Under the pieces are notes generated by a model. It was not told the origin of the DNA and ran no database searches. It saw nothing but the letters and a program-made list of their open reading frames with translations. From assembly GCA_015060165.1 (NCBI GenBank), contig SUZC01000003.1, positions 124,001 through 188,000 on the forward strand: a stretch of 64,000 bases of DNA. The letters are read 5' to 3'. A program made the position numbers and the translations under genes. Positions 9,574 to 18,193 of this stretch are shown here, piece after piece; the first letter of the stretch is position 1, and the number at the start of each line of letters is the position of its first letter. The DNA comes from Rikenellaceae bacterium (GTDB lineage Bacteria; Bacteroidota; Bacteroidia; Bacteroidales; Rikenellaceae).

Positions 9574-10854
9574 TTACATTTTCCAAGGACCACGCATTGG
9601 CTGGTCGATAAGTGCGTTAGCTGCTTCGTCGCCGATGAACTCCAACTTCACAGGGTCGAAGTTGAGTGTACGGTTCAAGCGCAAAGCACAAACACCCATA
9701 TTTACGATAGTTGCTGAGCGGAAACCGTTGATTTCGTTCAAAGCGAACTTCTCGCGGTTGTGGATACACTTGATGAAATCAGTGTTCTGTGGCTCTGGAT
9801 CGGGCATCTCAGCCAACTTATCCATAATGTTAGGAATAGTACAGTGGAATCCCTGGTAGAGACGACCCTTTGGACCCTCGATGAATGGACCATTAGGAGT
9901 CTCGTAACCTACACCCTCAAGAATGATCTGGCAACCATCCTCGTAAGTGTAAACGATCTTGCGCCAGATACCGATTGCATCGGGATGCTGCTGAGGAGCG
10001 TCAACCTCGACCTTAACAGGTGAAGTGTTGTCCTTGCCCAAGATGTACTGTACGGGGTCGATGTAGTGCTGACCCATATCGCCAAGACCACCACCATCGT
10101 AATCCCAGTAACCACGGAATGTCTGGTGAGTACGGTGCTCGTTGTAAGGCTTGTAAGGTGCAGGACCCAACCACAAATCATAGTCGAAGTGCTTTGGGAT
10201 AGGCTGCTCTACGAGGTTCTCCTTACCTACCCAGAAGAACTTCCATGGGAATCCGTTGTTACCAGAAATAGTAACCTTCAATGGCCAGCCCAAAAGACCG
10301 CTGTCTACCAACTTCTTCAAAGGCTCAACCTTTGTACCGAGGCCGTAGAATGTGTCCTTGAAACGGAACCAAGTGTTAAGACGGAAGATACGGTTGTTCT
10401 GACGAACAGCCTCCATCACGCGCTTACCCTCACCGATAGTACGGGTCATAGGCTTCTCACACCAGATATCCTTACCTGCCTTAGCAGCCTCTACTGACAT
10501 GATACCGTGCCAGTGGGGAGGAGTAGCGATGTGAACCACGTCAACGTTAGGATCGTTGATAAGGTCACGATAGAAGTGGTAACCCTTAACATCCTCACCC
10601 AAACGCTCCTTTGTCAAGCGTACAGCGCGCTCCAAGTGGTTGTCGTCGCAATCGCTGACTGCTACCAAGCGGCACTGCTCGCTAGTTGAGAAGTGGTTGG
10701 CAGAATAACCGATACCACCCATACCAATAATACCCTTTGTCAGCTGATCGTTAGGAGCAACGTGACCTGGGCCACCGAGGACATTACGCGGAATGATTGT
10801 CAGCGCAGCAAGTCCTCCCAGAGATTTGAGAAAATCTTTTCTGTTGATTGCCAT
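9574..10854 (-). CDS. Gfo/Idh/MocA family oxidoreductase, exported
   Basis: The 426-aa protein begins with a Tat-like leader (NRKDFLKSLGGLAAL, an RK variant of the twin-arginine motif), then the nucleotide-binding fold GIIGMGGIGYSANH and the family signature CEKPMTRTIGEGKRVMEA. The C-terminal part from about residue 200 is the alpha/beta substrate domain. Folding with bound NAD(P) before export fits a Tat route. With the downstream HEAT-DUF1080 protein it probably oxidises and cleaves glycosides in the periplasm; the sugar is not known. Confidence 0.88.
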   Translation of the reverse strand: MAINRKDFLKSLGGLAALTIIPRNVLGGPGHVAPNDQLTKGIIGMGGIGYSANHFSTSEQCRLVAVSDCDDNHLERAVRLTKERLGEDVKGYHFYRDLINDPNVDVVHIATPPHWHGIMSVEAAKAGKDIWCEKPMTRTIGEGKRVMEAVRQNNRIFRLNTWFRFKDTFYGLGTKVEPLKKLVDSGLLGWPLKVTISGNNGFPWKFFWVGKENLVEQPIPKHFDYDLWLGPAPYKPYNEHRTHQTFRGYWDYDGGGLGDMGQHYIDPVQYILGKDNTSPVKVEVDAPQQHPDAIGIWRKIVYTYEDGCQIILEGVGYETPNGPFIEGPKGRLYQGFHCTIPNIMDKLAEMPDPEPQNTDFIKCIHNREKFALNEINGFRSATIVNMGVCALRLNRTLNFDPVKLEFIGDEAANALIDQPMRGPWKM

Positions 10855-11194
10855 AATCTTAAATATTTATTAACGGTTTGATAGTTTTTGCAGGTTTATA
10901 ATGCGTCAAAAATCGGTATAAAGTTACAATTTAATTCCTAATTGGCAAAATTATATTCACTAAATATTTTCAAGGGCTATTTTTTAATTGAAAACAGTCT
11001 TTTTATGATGGTAAATATCGAGTCGGAAATCTTTTATTTTAACCCGTATGTTTGGCTTGTGCGAGATGCAAAATTGGCGCATATTTGGCGGTGCTTGGTA
11101 TTGCAAAATTATGGTTTACTGCGTATCTTTGTAGAGGAATCGGTCGCCAACGATGCGACGATTGCAACGAAGTGAAACTTAAAACTATATATCG
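10855..11194. other. Intergenic region between divergent oxidoreductase and uxu operons
   Basis: 340 AT-rich bases with no convincing gene. It holds the uxu promoter (11100-11131, plus) and a possible minus-strand -7 box TAATTTTG at 10946-10953 for the Gfo/Idh/MocA gene, with no well-spaced -33 element. Confidence 0.5.
11100..11131 (+). promoter_or_regulatory. Promoter of the mannonate operon
   Basis: ATTG, a 20-base spacer and TATCTTTG resemble TTTG-N19-TANNTTTG; the -7 box ends 63 bases before the SDR start codon. Confidence 0.65.
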
Positions 11195-12007
11195 ATGAAA
11201 AATCTATTCAGCGTTGAGGGTCGTGTGATTGTAATTACGGGTGCGACCGGAATTCTCGGTTCGTCTATGGTCGAGCACTTTGCCGAGCAGGGTGCCAAGG
11301 TGGTTATTTTGGGCCGAAATCGTGAGGCTGGTGAGCGTCTGGAGAAGGCTGCTCGTGAGGCTGGTGGCGAAGCTATGTTCTTGGAGTGTAATGTCTTGGA
11401 TAAGTCTATGTTGGAGCAGAACTATCAGGATATTATGGCGGCATATGGTCGTATTGATGTGTTGATTAACGGAGCTGGTGGAAATCAGGCTGCCGCGACT
11501 GTCGCTCCCGATAAGACAATCTTTGATTTGGATGTCGAGGCTGTAAGACAAGTTGTTGACCTGAATCTGTTTGGCACGATTCTCCCAACTATGGTCTTTG
11601 TGAAGGCAATGGTTGAGCAGAAGTCGGGCTCGATTATCAATATTGCATCGGAGGCGGCTCTGCGTCCGCTCACGCGTGTTGCGGGCTATGGTGTGGCAAA
11701 GGCTGCAGTGATCAATTGGACAAAATATATGTGTGGTGAGTTGGCAATCAAGTTCGGTGAGGGTCTTCGTGTGAATGCTGTAGCTCCAGGTTTCTTGTTG
11801 ACCAATCAAAATCGTGATTTGCTCACCAATCCCGATGGCTCGTTAACTCCTCGAGCAGAGACGATTATCGCCCACACCCCCTACAAGCGTTTCGGTGAGC
11901 CCGATGAGTTGCTTGGTACGTTGCAGTGGCTGGCGTCTGACGCTTCGAAGTTTGTGACCGGAACATTGACTGTGGTTGATGGCGGTTTCGATGCTTTTTC
12001 TATCTAA
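11195..12007 (+). CDS. SDR family oxidoreductase, probable D-mannonate oxidoreductase
   Basis: The 270-aa protein is a classical short-chain dehydrogenase: cofactor motif [11 protein letters not shown] at the N-terminus, NGAGG in the middle, Ser in NIASEAA and the catalytic YGVAK. Its position 32 bases upstream of uxuA strongly suggests the SDR-type fructuronate reductase (D-mannonate oxidoreductase) found in Bacillus and Bacteroidetes, converting D-fructuronate to D-mannonate in glucuronate breakdown. The substrate is inferred from context, not from residues. Confidence 0.82.
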   Translation: MKNLFSVEGRVIVITGATGILGSSMVEHFAEQGAKVVILGRNREAGERLEKAAREAGGEAMFLECNVLDKSMLEQNYQDIMAAYGRIDVLINGAGGNQAAATVAPDKTIFDLDVEAVRQVVDLNLFGTILPTMVFVKAMVEQKSGSIINIASEAALRPLTRVAGYGVAKAAVINWTKYMCGELAIKFGEGLRVNAVAPGFLLTNQNRDLLTNPDGSLTPRAETIIAHTPYKRFGEPDELLGTLQWLASDASKFVTGTLTVVDGGFDAFSI

Positions 12008-12039
12008 TTGTAAATCTATTATATATTAATATAAGGTAT

Positions 12040-13209
12040 ATGTATTTGTGCAGACAATCTTGGCGTTGGTATGGGCCGAATGACCCTGTAAGCCTTGCAA
12101 ATATTCGTCAGGCGGGAGCTACCGACATAGTCCACGCCTTGCATCATATCCCCAATGGTGAGGTGTGGCCTGTAGAGGAGATTCGAGCTCGCCAGAAGAT
12201 GATTGCCGATGCGGGTTTGGTGTGGAGCGTGGTGGAGAGTGTCCCCGTTCATGAGCATATTAAGACTCAGACTGGCGATTTTCAGACGTATATTGAGAAT
12301 TACAAACAGTCGATTCGTAATTTGGCCGAGTGTGGTATCCACTGTATCACTTATAACTTTATGCCTGTTCTCGATTGGACTCGTACCGATTTGGCTTATG
12401 AGGTGGAGGATGGTTCGCTGGCTTTGCGTTTTGAGCGTGCGGCGTTTGTGGCCTTCGATCTCTATATTTTGCAGCGCGAGGGTGCTGAGGCTGAGTACTC
12501 CGACGAGGAGAAGCAACGCGCTAAGGCTCGCTTTGAGCAGATGTCGGCCGAAGAGCGTGAAAAACTTACTCGCAATATGATTGCCGGTCTGCCCGGCTCG
12601 GAGGAGAGTTTTACGGTGGAGCAGTTCCGAGAGGCATTAAATAGATATAAGGATATTGATGAGGAGCAGTTGCGTTCGAACCTTGTCTATTTCTTGCGCG
12701 AGGTGTGCCCTGTGGCTGATGAGTGCGGCTCGGAGATGGTTATCCATCCCGACGATCCTCCATATCCGATTCTCGGTCTGCCTCGTATATTGTCTACGGC
12801 CGAGGATTTCCGTCGCCTGGTTGAGCTTGTTCCGAATCGCTCGAACGGATTGTGCTTGTGTACCGGCTCGTTTGGTGTGAGGGGTGATAACGACCTGCCG
12901 CAGATGATGCGTGAGTTTGGCGATAGGGTAGGTTTTGTTCATTTGCGCTCAACCCGTCGTGATGCCGAGGGAAATTTCCAGGAGGATAACCATCTTGAAG
13001 GCGATGTTCCGATGTATGAGGTGATGAAGGCTCTGCTTGAGTTGCAGCAGCGTCGTGGTGTTCGTTTGCCGATGCGACCCGATCACGGCCATCAGATGTG
13101 TGATGATTTGAACCGCAAGTCGAATCCGGGCTACTCTTGCTATGGAAGAATGCGCGGTTTGGCCGAGTTGCGAGGCTTGGAGATGGGAATTGCTATGTCG
13201 ATGAAGTAG
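12040..13209 (+). CDS. uxuA: Mannonate dehydratase
   Basis: This 389-aa protein matches UxuA along its length: N-terminal [21 protein letters not shown], central [31 protein letters not shown], the metal/substrate segment CLCTGSFGV, and C-terminal RPDHGHQ. It dehydrates D-mannonate to 2-keto-3-deoxygluconate, with Fe2+/Mn2+ bound by conserved Cys/His residues. It is translated after the SDR gene and followed by a terminator. The uronate isomerase and KDG kinase/aldolase needed for the full route are not in this window. Confidence 0.96.
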   Translation: MYLCRQSWRWYGPNDPVSLANIRQAGATDIVHALHHIPNGEVWPVEEIRARQKMIADAGLVWSVVESVPVHEHIKTQTGDFQTYIENYKQSIRNLAECGIHCITYNFMPVLDWTRTDLAYEVEDGSLALRFERAAFVAFDLYILQREGAEAEYSDEEKQRAKARFEQMSAEEREKLTRNMIAGLPGSEESFTVEQFREALNRYKDIDEEQLRSNLVYFLREVCPVADECGSEMVIHPDDPPYPILGLPRILSTAEDFRRLVELVPNRSNGLCLCTGSFGVRGDNDLPQMMREFGDRVGFVHLRSTRRDAEGNFQEDNHLEGDVPMYEVMKALLELQQRRGVRLPMRPDHGHQMCDDLNRKSNPGYSCYGRMRGLAELRGLEMGIAMSMK

Positions 13210-13287
13210 ATTACAAATTAAAATGTGTAAATTTTCGCAGTTTTGAATAGGCTTTGCGGTAATTAGCGTAAAATTCTAAAATATTTT

Positions 13288-13328
13288 GAGGTGTACGATT
13301 GATTATTTGTCGTGCACCTCATCTTTTT
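13288..13328 (+). terminator. Terminator of the uxu operon
   Basis: GAGGTGTACGA pairs with TCGTGCACCTC (one G-U pair) around a short AT-rich loop, followed by ATCTTTTT. Confidence 0.8.
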
Positions 13329-13764
13329 ATGTGTTTTTGGAGGGTGTTTGCCCTCGAAAATCAACTTTTTTCAACGAAAGAAGATTTTTTTATCACGAAA
13401 TAGCATTTTTTCTCTCGATATGCAGGATATTCACTGCATATATGCAGAATATTTACCCACGACGCGGAATGTTGAAAATAATTCCGAAATCGTAGAATTA
13501 CCGCACCTTGAAAAGGTAAAATTGTGCAGCCATTTCAGATTCTATCCAAAATGTTATGTCGGGATTACTTATAAAGTGTAATTAAATTAACTTGTATGCT
13601 TAGTAATTGCAACTAAAAGGCGAAAATGGATTAATTATTGACCAAGAGCAATTTTTCGGTTGCGCAGGTGAAAAAATGTCGTCTTTTTGCGTAAAATTCT
13701 ATGCAAAACGTATGCATTTGAAATGCCGTGAATCCACCTAATGTGCAGATTGTCAATATTTTAC

Positions 13765-13773
13765 GGGGGGGGG
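13765..13773 (+). repeat. Homopolymeric G9 tract upstream of fimbrial promoter
   Basis: Nine consecutive G in an otherwise AT-rich region, 40 bases upstream of the -33 element of the locus A promoter. Tracts of this length are prone to slipped-strand length changes. Confidence 0.9.
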
Positions 13774-13813
13774 TATTTTTTGATAAAAAAATGCAAAAAA
13801 AAACGTTGCTCCT

Positions 13814-13844
13814 ATTGTTTTATAAAAAAAATATATTACTTTTG
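13814..13844 (+). promoter_or_regulatory. Promoter of fimbrial expression locus A
   Basis: ATTG, a 19-base spacer and TACTTTTG match the Bacteroidetes TTTG-N19-TANNTTTG consensus except for one base in the -33 box. It is the only convincing promoter ahead of the DUF3575-DUF3868-fimbrillin genes, and no copy of it exists at locus B. Confidence 0.8.
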
Positions 13845-14100
13845 TATTCGAATGAATTAGGGATTTGTTTCAAACAATCATTTTTTACTAACGACCGGGC
13901 TTAATAGCCATAGTCAGAAATTGAATTCGAGGGCCTTGATGGGTGTCTGAGAATTATTTCGTTGGCAGGGTGTATTAGCTTGTAAAGGGTCAAAATTGGC
14001 GGCGTCTACGTTGAGTTTGGGAAGTAGATTCTGTCTATTGTCGGCTCGTCGCAAAAATGGGTGAGGGCGAATCCCGAAAAAAGGGAAACCATTTTAAGCG

Positions 14101-14685
14101 ATGAAGAAATACTTATTTATTTTATTAGGCGTGTGGGCGTTGGGATTCAGTCAGGAATCGAGCGCTCAGAATTGGGCTGTCAAGAGCAACCTGCTTTACG
14201 ATGCCACTACATCTATCAATGTCGGTTTCGAGACTGCGTTGGCAGAGAAGTGGACATTTGATATGTCTGGTAACTGGAATCCCTTCCAGTTCTCGGATAA
14301 CAAGAAGTTTAAGCATTGGTTTGTGCAGCCGGAGGTTCGTTATTGGACTTGTCGCAAGTTTGGAGGTCATTTCTTGGCTGCTCATTTGTGGGGAGGTCAG
14401 TACAACGTAGGTAACATTTCTGGAATACCCGATTTCTTGGGTACAAATTTCTCACAGCTCGAGGACCATCGCTACGAAGGCTGGTTTGCAGGTTTTGGCG
14501 TTGGCTACGGTTACGCGTGGATGCTTGGTAAGCACTGGAACTTGGAGGCGCAGATTGGCGTAGGATATGCCTACACCAACTACGACAAGTACTTCTGCCC
14601 TAAATGTGGCGAGAAGATTGGCAACGGCGACCATCACTACATCGGCCCCACCAAGGCTGCTATCAATCTTGTATATCTCTTCTAA
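14101..14685 (+). CDS. DUF3575 domain outer-membrane protein
   Basis: A 194-aa protein with signal peptide (MKKYLFILLGVWALGFSQESSAQ) followed by the DUF3575 pattern: NWAVKSNLLYDATTSINVGFETALAEKWT, YWTCRKFGGHFLAAHLWGGQYN and a final INLVYLF ending in the aromatic residue typical of outer-membrane barrels. A CPKC pair near residue 170 might bind metal or form a disulfide. In Bacteroidales, DUF3575 genes regularly head fimbrial operons of the FimA/Mfa1 type, as here. The molecular role is not established. It is absent from locus B. Confidence 0.88.
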   Translation: MKKYLFILLGVWALGFSQESSAQNWAVKSNLLYDATTSINVGFETALAEKWTFDMSGNWNPFQFSDNKKFKHWFVQPEVRYWTCRKFGGHFLAAHLWGGQYNVGNISGIPDFLGTNFSQLEDHRYEGWFAGFGVGYGYAWMLGKHWNLEAQIGVGYAYTNYDKYFCPKCGEKIGNGDHHYIGPTKAAINLVYLF

Positions 14686-14697
14686 ATCTTGCGCGTT

Positions 14698-16167
14698 ATG
14701 AAAAGAACAATTCTTTATACTATAGGTGTTGCGATTGCTGCGATGATTGGCTTTACAGCTTCTGCGCAGCAGATTATGGAGGGTCAGGCCGAGGTTAAGA
14801 ATCTCAGCGTGACACGCGATCGCGACAACGGCATCGTCAATGTTGCTATGGATGTCGATATCAGCAGCCTCAATGTTGGCGCTGACGAGACTTTGATTCT
14901 CACTCCCGTTATCGAGAAGGGCGACAAGTCGGTTGAGATGCCATCGATCGAGATTATGGGCCGTCGCGCGTGGTTGTATTGGCTTCGCAATGGCGAGCAG
15001 ACTGTAACCGAGAATCCTCTCTATGCAGAGCGTGAGGCAAAGCGTGCCGAGCGTTTGGCAGGCCAGAAGCAGTCGGTTGCTTACTCTACCGAGCTCAAGT
15101 TCGAGCCTTGGATGAAGAGCGCCAATGTGGCCATCAAGGAGGGTAGCTGCGGTTGTTCTATGACTCCGCTTGCTTTGGGTCAGAGCCCGTTGCAGCGCAT
15201 CTTGCACGACCCTTATATTCCTCAGTACGTGTTGGCATTTGTTGAGCCCGCACCTGAGCCAGTCAAGGTTCGTGACGAGTCTCACTCTGCATACATCAAC
15301 TTCAAGGTCGACAAGTATGACATCTTGGAGGATTATAAGAGCAATGCAACCGAGTTGGCATCGATCCTCAATTCGATCGAGAAGGTAAAGCAGGACGAGG
15401 ACCTCACCATCACCTCTATTACTATCGAGGGTTGGGCATCACCCGAGGCTACTCAGGCTCACAACCAGCGACTCTCTCAGAATCGTGCTAATTCGCTCTC
15501 TGACTACGTATCGACTAAGACCGGCATCGAGCGCTCACGTATCGAGGCTATCGGTTGCGGTGAGGACTGGAAGGGCTTGCGCGAGTTGGTAGTTGCTACT
15601 CCACGCTTGCTCGATCAGCAGAAGGTATTGGCTCTTATCGACCGCACCGACCTTACTCTCGATCAGAAGGACAAGCAGCTCTCAGAGCTTATTCCTCCTA
15701 CCATCTATCAGCGTTTGATGAACGAGATGTATCCAAAGTTGCGTCGTAACGACTACCGCATTGTATATAATGTGCGCAATTTCAACCTCGAGGAGGCTCG
15801 CGCTCTTATCGACACCGATCCTCGCAAACTCTCTCTGGGAGAGATGTATAAGGTTGCGGGGTCGTACAAGAAGGGGTCGGCGGAGTATAACCACGTGATG
15901 GAGGTTGCGGCTAAGACCTATCCTACTCAGACCGCGGCGGCGGTAAATGCTGCGAGCGTGATGCTCGGCAAGGGCGACACCAACGGCGCATTGGCACTCT
16001 TGAGCAAGGCCGATCAGGGCGACAAGAACGTTCAGCTCACAATGGGTTACGCCTATGCGAAGGCCGGCAACAACGACAAGGCTCGCGAGTGCTGGCAGAA
16101 GGCAGCCGACAAGGGCTCAGCCGAGGCAAAGCACAACCTTTCGGAGTTGGCTAAGAGCCTGGAATAA
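14698..16167 (+). CDS. DUF3868 domain protein with OmpA-like region and C-terminal TPR-like repeats
   Basis: I start this at ATG 14698; a TTG three codons upstream is unlikely. The 489-aa product has a signal peptide (FTASAQQ), a beta-rich DUF3868 region, then an OmpA-like periplasmic segment near residues 200-275 (FKVDKYDILEDYKSN, ITIEGWASPEATQAHNQRLSQNRANSLSDYV), and TPR/Sel1-like helices from about residue 380 (MGYAYAKAGNNDKARECWQKAADKGSAEAKHNLSELAKSLE). It probably anchors or orients the fimbrial assembly at the envelope (inference). Only the last 113 codons recur at locus B, so recombination there would rebuild an intact gene. Confidence 0.87.
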   Translation: MKRTILYTIGVAIAAMIGFTASAQQIMEGQAEVKNLSVTRDRDNGIVNVAMDVDISSLNVGADETLILTPVIEKGDKSVEMPSIEIMGRRAWLYWLRNGEQTVTENPLYAEREAKRAERLAGQKQSVAYSTELKFEPWMKSANVAIKEGSCGCSMTPLALGQSPLQRILHDPYIPQYVLAFVEPAPEPVKVRDESHSAYINFKVDKYDILEDYKSNATELASILNSIEKVKQDEDLTITSITIEGWASPEATQAHNQRLSQNRANSLSDYVSTKTGIERSRIEAIGCGEDWKGLRELVVATPRLLDQQKVLALIDRTDLTLDQKDKQLSELIPPTIYQRLMNEMYPKLRRNDYRIVYNVRNFNLEEARALIDTDPRKLSLGEMYKVAGSYKKGSAEYNHVMEVAAKTYPTQTAAAVNAASVMLGKGDTNGALALLSKADQGDKNVQLTMGYAYAKAGNNDKARECWQKAADKGSAEAKHNLSELAKSLE

Positions 16168-16298
16168 AAAAGATTACAAATTTATACGAGTAATAAAAAC
16201 ACAAACAAATTAATTAACTTAACTTAAACTAATCGAATTATGAAAAGAATGTTTATTGCAGCTATGGCTATCGCAGCATTGGTAAGCTGTAGCAAGGA
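15830..16298 (+). repeat. Inverted homology tract 1, copy A (469 bp)
   Basis: This block matches the minus strand of 51599-52067 with no gaps and 5 mismatches. All mismatches fall in the first 161 bases; 15991-16298 (308 bases) is identical. It covers the 3' end of the DUF3868 gene, the intergenic spacer, and the first 59 bases of the fimbrillin gene (signal peptide). Confidence 0.97.
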
Positions 16299-17484
16299 CA
16301 ATGAGGACGTTATTTTGCAGTCTTCAAAGAAGAGCGTAGCTATTACAATTAGCAATGCTGTTCCTCAGACAAAAGCTGTTCCTGAGGTAACTCCTACAGC
16401 AAATGGAGGTGTAGCAACAATTGCAGCTCAGGAGAATAATCAAGTTGCTGCAGAGGTAGGTGAGCTTAGAGTTTTGTTTGCTAACAGCGCTGGTAATATC
16501 GTTGAGGCTTATTCTTTTGCAGACGCTGAAGAAGTTACTGCGGCTGATCCTAATCCAGAAACAGGTGATCCTGTAAATGGCAAGTATAAATACACATATC
16601 ATGCTGTTCACGAGTCTGTAACTCAGGTAGCTGTTGTTCGCTATGCTAGTATTACTGACGTAACTAAGTTTGTTGGTACTGCTTTGTCAACTTATGCTAC
16701 TGCTGCTGCCGTTGAGAATGACAATGCAGATCTTGACAATATTGATCTTTATGGCTCAGCAGATCTTGTTAACTCTGGTACAACTTGTAACGTGCCTTCT
16801 GAAAATCATCAGGAGACATATACATACCAGCTTTACACAGCAGATGTAACTGTAACTCCTGCTTTGGCACGTGTTGAGATTGCTGGCATCTCTTGTACAG
16901 ACCTTGGCGAAACTACATTCGAAGCAGCTACTGATGCTTCTGTAACAGGTGGTTTTGACGAGTTAGCTCTTGTTGACCTTGGTTGGGGAGCAACAACTCC
17001 AAAGTATACTTTTGCTTTCGCAAAGGAGACTACGACAGAGGGCGAGGGCGATGAGGCCAAAACTATCGTTACTTATACTGACGTTTTGAAGGGTGTTTAT
17101 AAGAAAGAGGGCGAGGATCGCAAGACTACTAAGCGTGCTCTTACTCCTTACGTTCCTGGTGCACCTGCACAGGATATGGCAATAGCTTGGAATGTAGCTC
17201 CACAGGCAGCTCCTTCTGCAACGACTCCTATGACACTTAATATGTTGGCGTCTGCTTATGACTATACAGTAAATACTCCTAATAAGACTTTGACTATTAC
17301 AGGTTTGAAGGATAAGAGTGGTAATGCTATTAGCAATTTTGAGCGTAGCAAGATCTATCGCATGAATATTAACTTCAAAGAGTCTAATCTTGATGTTTCA
17401 AATGAGGATATTTGTGTAGAGGTTAATGTAACAATTGCAAACTGGGTAGTTGTTCTCGTAGAGCCTTCTTTCAAGACTGAATAA
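16240..17484 (+). CDS. Major fimbrillin, FimA/Mfa1 type (locus A)
   Basis: A 414-aa lipoprotein precursor: MKRMFIAAMAIAALVSC gives a signal peptide with lipobox LVSC, followed by a Thr/Ala/Val-rich, beta-strand-rich body and a C-terminal strand ending VEVNVTIANWVVVLVEPSF. Export as lipoproteins and protease-triggered polymerisation by strand exchange is the known route for this superfamily. The wobble positions are A/T-rich compared with neighbours. The first 59 bases are identical to the locus B fimbrillin, after which the two proteins diverge. It is followed by a terminator before the anchor gene, as expected for the most abundant subunit. Confidence 0.88.
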   Translation: MKRMFIAAMAIAALVSCSKDNEDVILQSSKKSVAITISNAVPQTKAVPEVTPTANGGVATIAAQENNQVAAEVGELRVLFANSAGNIVEAYSFADAEEVTAADPNPETGDPVNGKYKYTYHAVHESVTQVAVVRYASITDVTKFVGTALSTYATAAAVENDNADLDNIDLYGSADLVNSGTTCNVPSENHQETYTYQLYTADVTVTPALARVEIAGISCTDLGETTFEAATDASVTGGFDELALVDLGWGATTPKYTFAFAKETTTEGEGDEAKTIVTYTDVLKGVYKKEGEDRKTTKRALTPYVPGAPAQDMAIAWNVAPQAAPSATTPMTLNMLASAYDYTVNTPNKTLTITGLKDKSGNAISNFERSKIYRMNINFKESNLDVSNEDICVEVNVTIANWVVVLVEPSFKTE

Positions 17485-17545
17485 TTTTATTTGAAATTTC
17501 AAGTTCTTTTCGGAGGGCTTAAAATTTATAAGGATTGATTTTTTC

Positions 17546-17580
17546 GGTGCCTCCCCTCAGGGGAGGGGAGGTGCTTTTTT
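17546..17580 (+). terminator. Intra-operon terminator after major fimbrillin (locus A)
   Basis: An 11-bp GC-rich stem (CCTCCCCT with AGGGGAGG at its core) followed by six T, between the major fimbrillin and the FimB/Mfa2 gene. Partial readthrough would give much major subunit and little anchor. The same hairpin, with a changed loop, lies at the same place in locus B. Confidence 0.85.
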
Positions 17581-17655
17581 AAGAAAATTTCCGCGACTCG
17601 TATAAAACCAAACAACATCTCTTAACAAGAGATAATAAACAAACACCAAAGGCCA

Positions 17656-18193
17656 CTTGGGCCACCAAATTAACCAACAGGCGCGCGTGCGCCCCAAAAA
17701 CGAATATGATTATGAAGAAATTTCTATACTTGCTTCTGCTTGCTCCGGTCGTTCTGCTCGCAAGCTGCATCAAGGAGGATTATAGTGATTGCGAGAGATG
17801 TACTCTTACATTCAGCTATACGGGCGATGTTACTTGGGATATCTTTCCTGAGCAGATTACTCGCGTCAGCTTGTATGTTTTCAACTCAGAAGATCGTTTG
17901 GTGCAGACCAAACTTATCGAGCAGAACGAACTGAAAGCATTTCAAGGAACGAAGCTCAACCTTGAGCCGGGCGATTATCGCATCGTCGGCATAGGCAACA
18001 GCTTCAACAAGACCGAGGTAATGAACCTCTCATCGACATCTATGTCCGAGATACAGTTCCACCACCCGAAGGCCGACGAAGGTGGCAAGGTAGAGGGTAA
18101 CGACTCACTGTATCTGGGCCAGAAGATGATCACCATCCCCTCGGACTATTGGTACGAGGATGATGTTCCCTTCCGTTCGTCACACCTCAAGGT
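17656..18193 (+). repeat. Inverted homology tract 2, copy A (538 bp, identical)
   Basis: Base-by-base comparison with the minus strand of 49781-50318 shows no difference. It covers the end of the spacer and about the first 160 codons of the FimB/Mfa2 gene; the 3' part of the gene is diverged between copies. Confidence 0.96.

Larger units (their letters stand above)
13329..14100 (+). other. Long upstream region of fimbrial locus A
   Basis: About 770 bases without a supportable gene. It is AT-rich and carries a G9 tract (13765-13773), one strong promoter (13814-13844) and an inferred untranslated leader of about 250 bases between the promoter and the DUF3575 start. Short ORFs near 13286-13581 show no family features. 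Confidence 0.6.

Noticed and set aside
13286..13581. Two overlapping small open frames upstream of locus A
   Set aside because: They start in the uxu terminator, are AT-rich with many Phe/Ile, and lack any recognisable start context or motif.
13210..14100. Invertible promoter flanked by inverted repeats upstream of locus A
   Set aside because: I looked for matching inverted repeats around the promoter and found none of useful length; the switch candidates are the G9 tract and the cassette inversion.
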